Source: Gammaproteobacteria bacterium
GTDB taxonomy: Bacteria > Pseudomonadota > Gammaproteobacteria > Pseudomonadales > Azotimanducaceae
NCBI GenBank assembly: GCA_002719135.1
Contig: PBGU01000046.1
Span: 1 to 17,420 of the forward strand
Reading direction: 5' to 3'
DNA length: 17,420 bases
Shown here in pieces: positions 15,428-17,420 of the stretch (within the stretch, counting starts at the first letter, position 1; every line of letters starts with the position of its first letter). Made by a program: the position numbers and the translations under genes. The notes under the pieces are model-generated. The model did not search any database. It saw only the letters and a list, made by a program, of their open reading frames with translations, and had not been told where the DNA came from.

Positions 15428-16027
15428 TCATCCGCTGGAGACTTGCTTCCATGCCGCATTAATTTGGCTCACGAGTGTTGCTTGGTCTTTGGAATTGTCG
15501 ATGACAAGGTGCGCTTTGGCGGTGCGTTCGTCGTTACTAAGTTGGCTGTTGATGCGCGCTTCGATCGCCTCCCGATCGGCGCCATCACGTTGCATGGCGC
15601 GCTCGATGGCAATCTCGGGGTCGACGACGACGACCCAGATTTCATCGGCGATGTTGTCCCAACCGGCTTCGAGCAAAACCGCCGCTTCCAACACGATCAC
15701 GGCATTGGGATTTTCGTCGCCGACCTTGCGAATCTCCAACTCAGCCAATCGGCGTATTTCGGGCCAGACAATATCGGTGAGACGTGTTAATGCGTCGCCG
15801 TTACCGAACACTTTGCTGCCGAGCGCGCGACGATCGATGGTGCCGTCGTCTGCAACGATGTCTTCACCAAACGTTTTCACCACCGTTTGGAATGCCGATG
15901 TGCCGGGGTTGTACACTTGGTGACCCAGAACGTCTGCATCGATTATGTGTGCGCCGAGCTCGCCCAGCAGCGTTGCCGCTGTGGACTTTCCAGATGCAAT
16001 TCCGCCTGTGAGGCCAACGACTCGCAA
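15428..16027 (-). CDS. coaE: Dephospho-CoA kinase
   Basis: CoaE phosphorylates dephospho-CoA at the 3'-hydroxyl of its ribose, the last step of CoA biosynthesis in the cytosol. With the start at TTG 16027 the protein is 199 aa and opens MRVVGLTGGIASGKST, the expected CoaE beginning with its P-loop (8-16). The next part, HIIDADVLGHQVY, matches the conserved DAD element, and the C-terminal lid region contains REAIEARINSQLSNDERTAKAHLVIDNS. TTG 16027 has AGGGAG 7 nt upstream, while the ATG at 16087 would add 20 residues unlike any CoaE N-terminus and has no comparable site. E. coli CoaE has 206 aa. The gene heads a minus-strand group with the PHP and Nudix genes. It is divergent from the ferredoxin gene, with 67 bp between starts. 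Confidence 0.95.
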   Translation of the reverse strand: MRVVGLTGGIASGKSTAATLLGELGAHIIDADVLGHQVYNPGTSAFQTVVKTFGEDIVADDGTIDRRALGSKVFGNGDALTRLTDIVWPEIRRLAELEIRKVGDENPNAVIVLEAAVLLEAGWDNIADEIWVVVVDPEIAIERAMQRDGADREAIEARINSQLSNDERTAKAHLVIDNSKDQATLVSQINAAWKQVSSG

Positions 16028-16094
16028 ACGCGTACTCCCTTCCGCAAACCGCGCATCATAGCTATTTCGACGTGGCCACTCTAGCATCGCTGCC

Positions 16095-16418
16095 GTGGTG
16101 AAGATTACATTCGTGCAGCCGGACGGCAGCCGTCAGGTCCTTGAAGCAACGGACGGTGAGTCTGTCATGGATTGCGCCGTCGATCACGGCGTGCCGGGTA
16201 TCACGGCGCAATGCGGCGGCGGTTGTACCTGCTCGACGTGTCATTGTTATCTAGAAGAATCTTGGTTTGTGCTTTCGGGTCCGTTGGATCCCGACGAAAA
16301 TGACATCTTGGAGTTTGTCCCGGAGCGCCGTAGCAATAGCCGTCTGACCTGTCAGGTGCCGATAAGTGAACGTCTCGACGGAATGATTGTTCACATTCCG
16401 GCATCGAACTTAGCCTAG
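16095..16418 (+). CDS. [2Fe-2S] ferredoxin, adrenodoxin/putidaredoxin type
   Basis: This 107-aa electron carrier has the four cluster ligands of adrenodoxin-type ferredoxins: Cys40-x5-Cys46-x2-Cys49 and Cys86 (LTCQV). The beta-grasp start, VKITFVQPDGSRQVLEATDGESVMDCAVDHGV, and the late segment ERRSNSRLTCQVPI fit the family. Extra cysteines at 27, 44 and 51 lie in or near the cluster loop. Such ferredoxins donate electrons to cytochromes P450 or Rieske-type oxygenases, and the related Isc ferredoxin serves cluster assembly; no partner gene is visible here. The start is one of two adjacent GTG codons (16095 or 16098) with no clear ribosome site, so position is certain only within a codon. It is divergent from coaE and convergent with the MATE gene, so it is probably monocistronic. 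Confidence 0.9.
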   Translation: MVKITFVQPDGSRQVLEATDGESVMDCAVDHGVPGITAQCGGGCTCSTCHCYLEESWFVLSGPLDPDENDILEFVPERRSNSRLTCQVPISERLDGMIVHIPASNLA

Positions 16419-16463
16419 TCGACGGGATTTTCGATCCGCAAGTTGGGGCTACGGTTCGATGTG

Positions 16464-17420
16464 TTAGAGACCTGAAAACTGCTTGATACGGGCCTCGTTG
16501 CGACTGGTCGATCGAAGTCGCAGTCCGCTAGCTAATGCGACCAGTGCAGCGCCGATCGCCATTCCGGCCCAGAATCCGTATACGCCGTAATCGCCGAAAC
16601 CAAAATAGGCGGCGACTGGCAACGCGATGATCCAATAACCAACCAGCGCAAAGATCATGGGTGCGCGTGTGTCTTTGTAGCCGCGCAACGAGCCGATGGC
16701 GGTTCCCTGCGTGGCATCAGCGATTTGATAAACCGCAATAATGAGTATGAGCGTCGCCGCCATGGCCAAAACGTCGGCGTCTTGTGAGTAGAGCAAGACC
16801 ACGTCGTGCCGAAACAAGACCAGCAGTAAACTCACCAATAATGCGTACGCGAGAGCGAGTTTGATCGCCGTAGCGCTCACCGCGCGAGCGCCGGCATAAT
16901 CCCCTGCCCCCACCGTTAATCCAACCCGAATGCTGGCAGCTCCCCCGATTGCCATCGGGATGACAAACGTCGCCCAATTGATGTTCCCGGCGATGCTGTG
17001 TGCGGCCAACGGAACGACGCCGAGGGTACCGACCATAAAGCCGATGACAGAAAAGATCGCCATCGAGATAAACGATGATAGACCGATGGGGAGGCCGATA
17101 CGGAAGATATTCGCAATCGTGGCGATGTTGGGGAGATCGAATCTGGCCGTCACTCTGGTTCGACGAAAGTGCGCCCGAAATAATTGGGTAGTCATAAGCA
17201 ATAGCTCTAACCACATAACGATCGCGGTGGCGTAACCGCACCCGACACCGCCCAATTCAGGGGCGCCGAATCGGCCGTAGATGAACGCGTAATTCAAAAA
17301 CGCATTGACGGCGAGCGCGAACGCGACGATGACCATGGGAGATACGGTATGTCCGAGGCCTTCGGACGTATATCTGAGCGTGACGTACACGAACACCGTC
17401 GGGATTCCCCACGCGGCGGC
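16464..17420 (-). CDS. MATE family efflux transporter, 5'-truncated by window edge
   Basis: This is the C-terminal part of a multidrug and toxin extrusion transporter. The frame is open to the window edge: the last bases read AAAWGIPTVFVYVTLRYTSEGLGHT, the usual MATE segment GxPxxxxxxxLRxxxEGxGxT, so the true start lies beyond 17420. The visible 319 codons include about eight membrane segments, covering the end of the N-lobe and the whole C-lobe. The second lobe begins near FRIGLPIGLSSFISMAIFSVI, the repeat of the first-lobe signature. Other supporting motifs are LGVVPLAAHSIAGNINWATFVIPMAIGGAASIRVG and QIADATQGTAIGSLRGYKDT. These transporters exchange Na+ or H+ for cationic or other drugs at the inner membrane. 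Substrate unknown. The stop is 46 bp from the ferredoxin stop, in a converging arrangement, with no clear terminator between. Confidence 0.92.
   Translation of the reverse strand, partial: AAAWGIPTVFVYVTLRYTSEGLGHTVSPMVIVAFALAVNAFLNYAFIYGRFGAPELGGVGCGYATAIVMWLELLLMTTQLFRAHFRRTRVTARFDLPNIATIANIFRIGLPIGLSSFISMAIFSVIGFMVGTLGVVPLAAHSIAGNINWATFVIPMAIGGAASIRVGLTVGAGDYAGARAVSATAIKLALAYALLVSLLLVLFRHDVVLLYSQDADVLAMAATLILIIAVYQIADATQGTAIGSLRGYKDTRAPMIFALVGYWIIALPVAAYFGFGDYGVYGFWAGMAIGAALVALASGLRLRSTSRNEARIKQFSGL

Noticed and set aside
1..17420. CRISPR arrays, tRNA or rRNA genes, insertion sequences, toxin-antitoxin or phage genes
   Set aside because: No repeat arrays, structural RNA signatures, transposases or inverted terminal repeats were seen on either strand.

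Overview
The window looks like chromosomal DNA of a gammaproteobacterium, probably an uncultivated, aerobic, perhaps marine or environmental one. The basis is indirect. The DAHP synthase is the AroG/F/H type and aligns almost residue for residue with E. coli AroG. There is a heme-copper oxidase subunit III, a Cu+ P-type ATPase, a FGly-type sulfatase and an adrenodoxin-type ferredoxin. Genes are tightly packed and GC looks to be around 50-55% by eye. Starts other than ATG are common. I see no rRNA, tRNA, CRISPR array, IS element or phage gene.

Layout, left to right. (1) 1-561: 3' end of a fatty acid desaturase, cut by the window edge, followed by a 306-bp AT-rich spacer. (2) 868-4406, plus strand: an ABM-fold monooxygenase, a DAHP synthase (GTG start 1208), a secreted PQQ-type beta-propeller protein and an RDD membrane protein. 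The last three are joined by two 4-bp GTGA overlaps. (3) 4421-6466, minus strand: a sulfatase with a C-terminal membrane anchor, then a 79-aa TPR-like protein. (4) 6624-7424, plus: a crotonase-family protein lacking both hydratase glutamates, preceded by a possible 12-codon leader. (5) 7524-9280, minus: a TauD/TfdA-type dioxygenase and an LLM-class flavin/F420 oxidoreductase. (6) 9420-12438, plus: an orphan cytochrome oxidase subunit III and a CopA-type copper ATPase 13 bp apart. (7) 12523-14128, plus: an Ltp2-like thiolase-fold protein and its DUF35 OB-fold/zinc-ribbon partner. (8) 14148-16027, minus: coaE, a PHP phosphoesterase and a zinc-ribbon Nudix hydrolase as an apparent operon. (9) 16095-16418, plus: a [2Fe-2S] ferredoxin. 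(10) 16464-17420, minus: 3' part of a MATE transporter, cut by the window edge.

How the genes may work together. The Ltp2-like/DUF35 pair, the crotonase, the dioxygenase and the LLM oxidoreductase all have a CoA-thioester or oxidative-catabolism flavour. They are split over several transcription units, so a single pathway is only an inference. The COX III-CopA pair suggests copper delivery to a terminal oxidase. The coupling of shikimate-pathway entry to a periplasmic quinoprotein-like protein and an RDD membrane protein is the least expected arrangement. No complete, obviously new system is visible. The best leads are the aroG-propeller-RDD coupled operon, the Ltp2-like/DUF35 pair with a rebuilt active site, and the crotonase without its hydratase residues.
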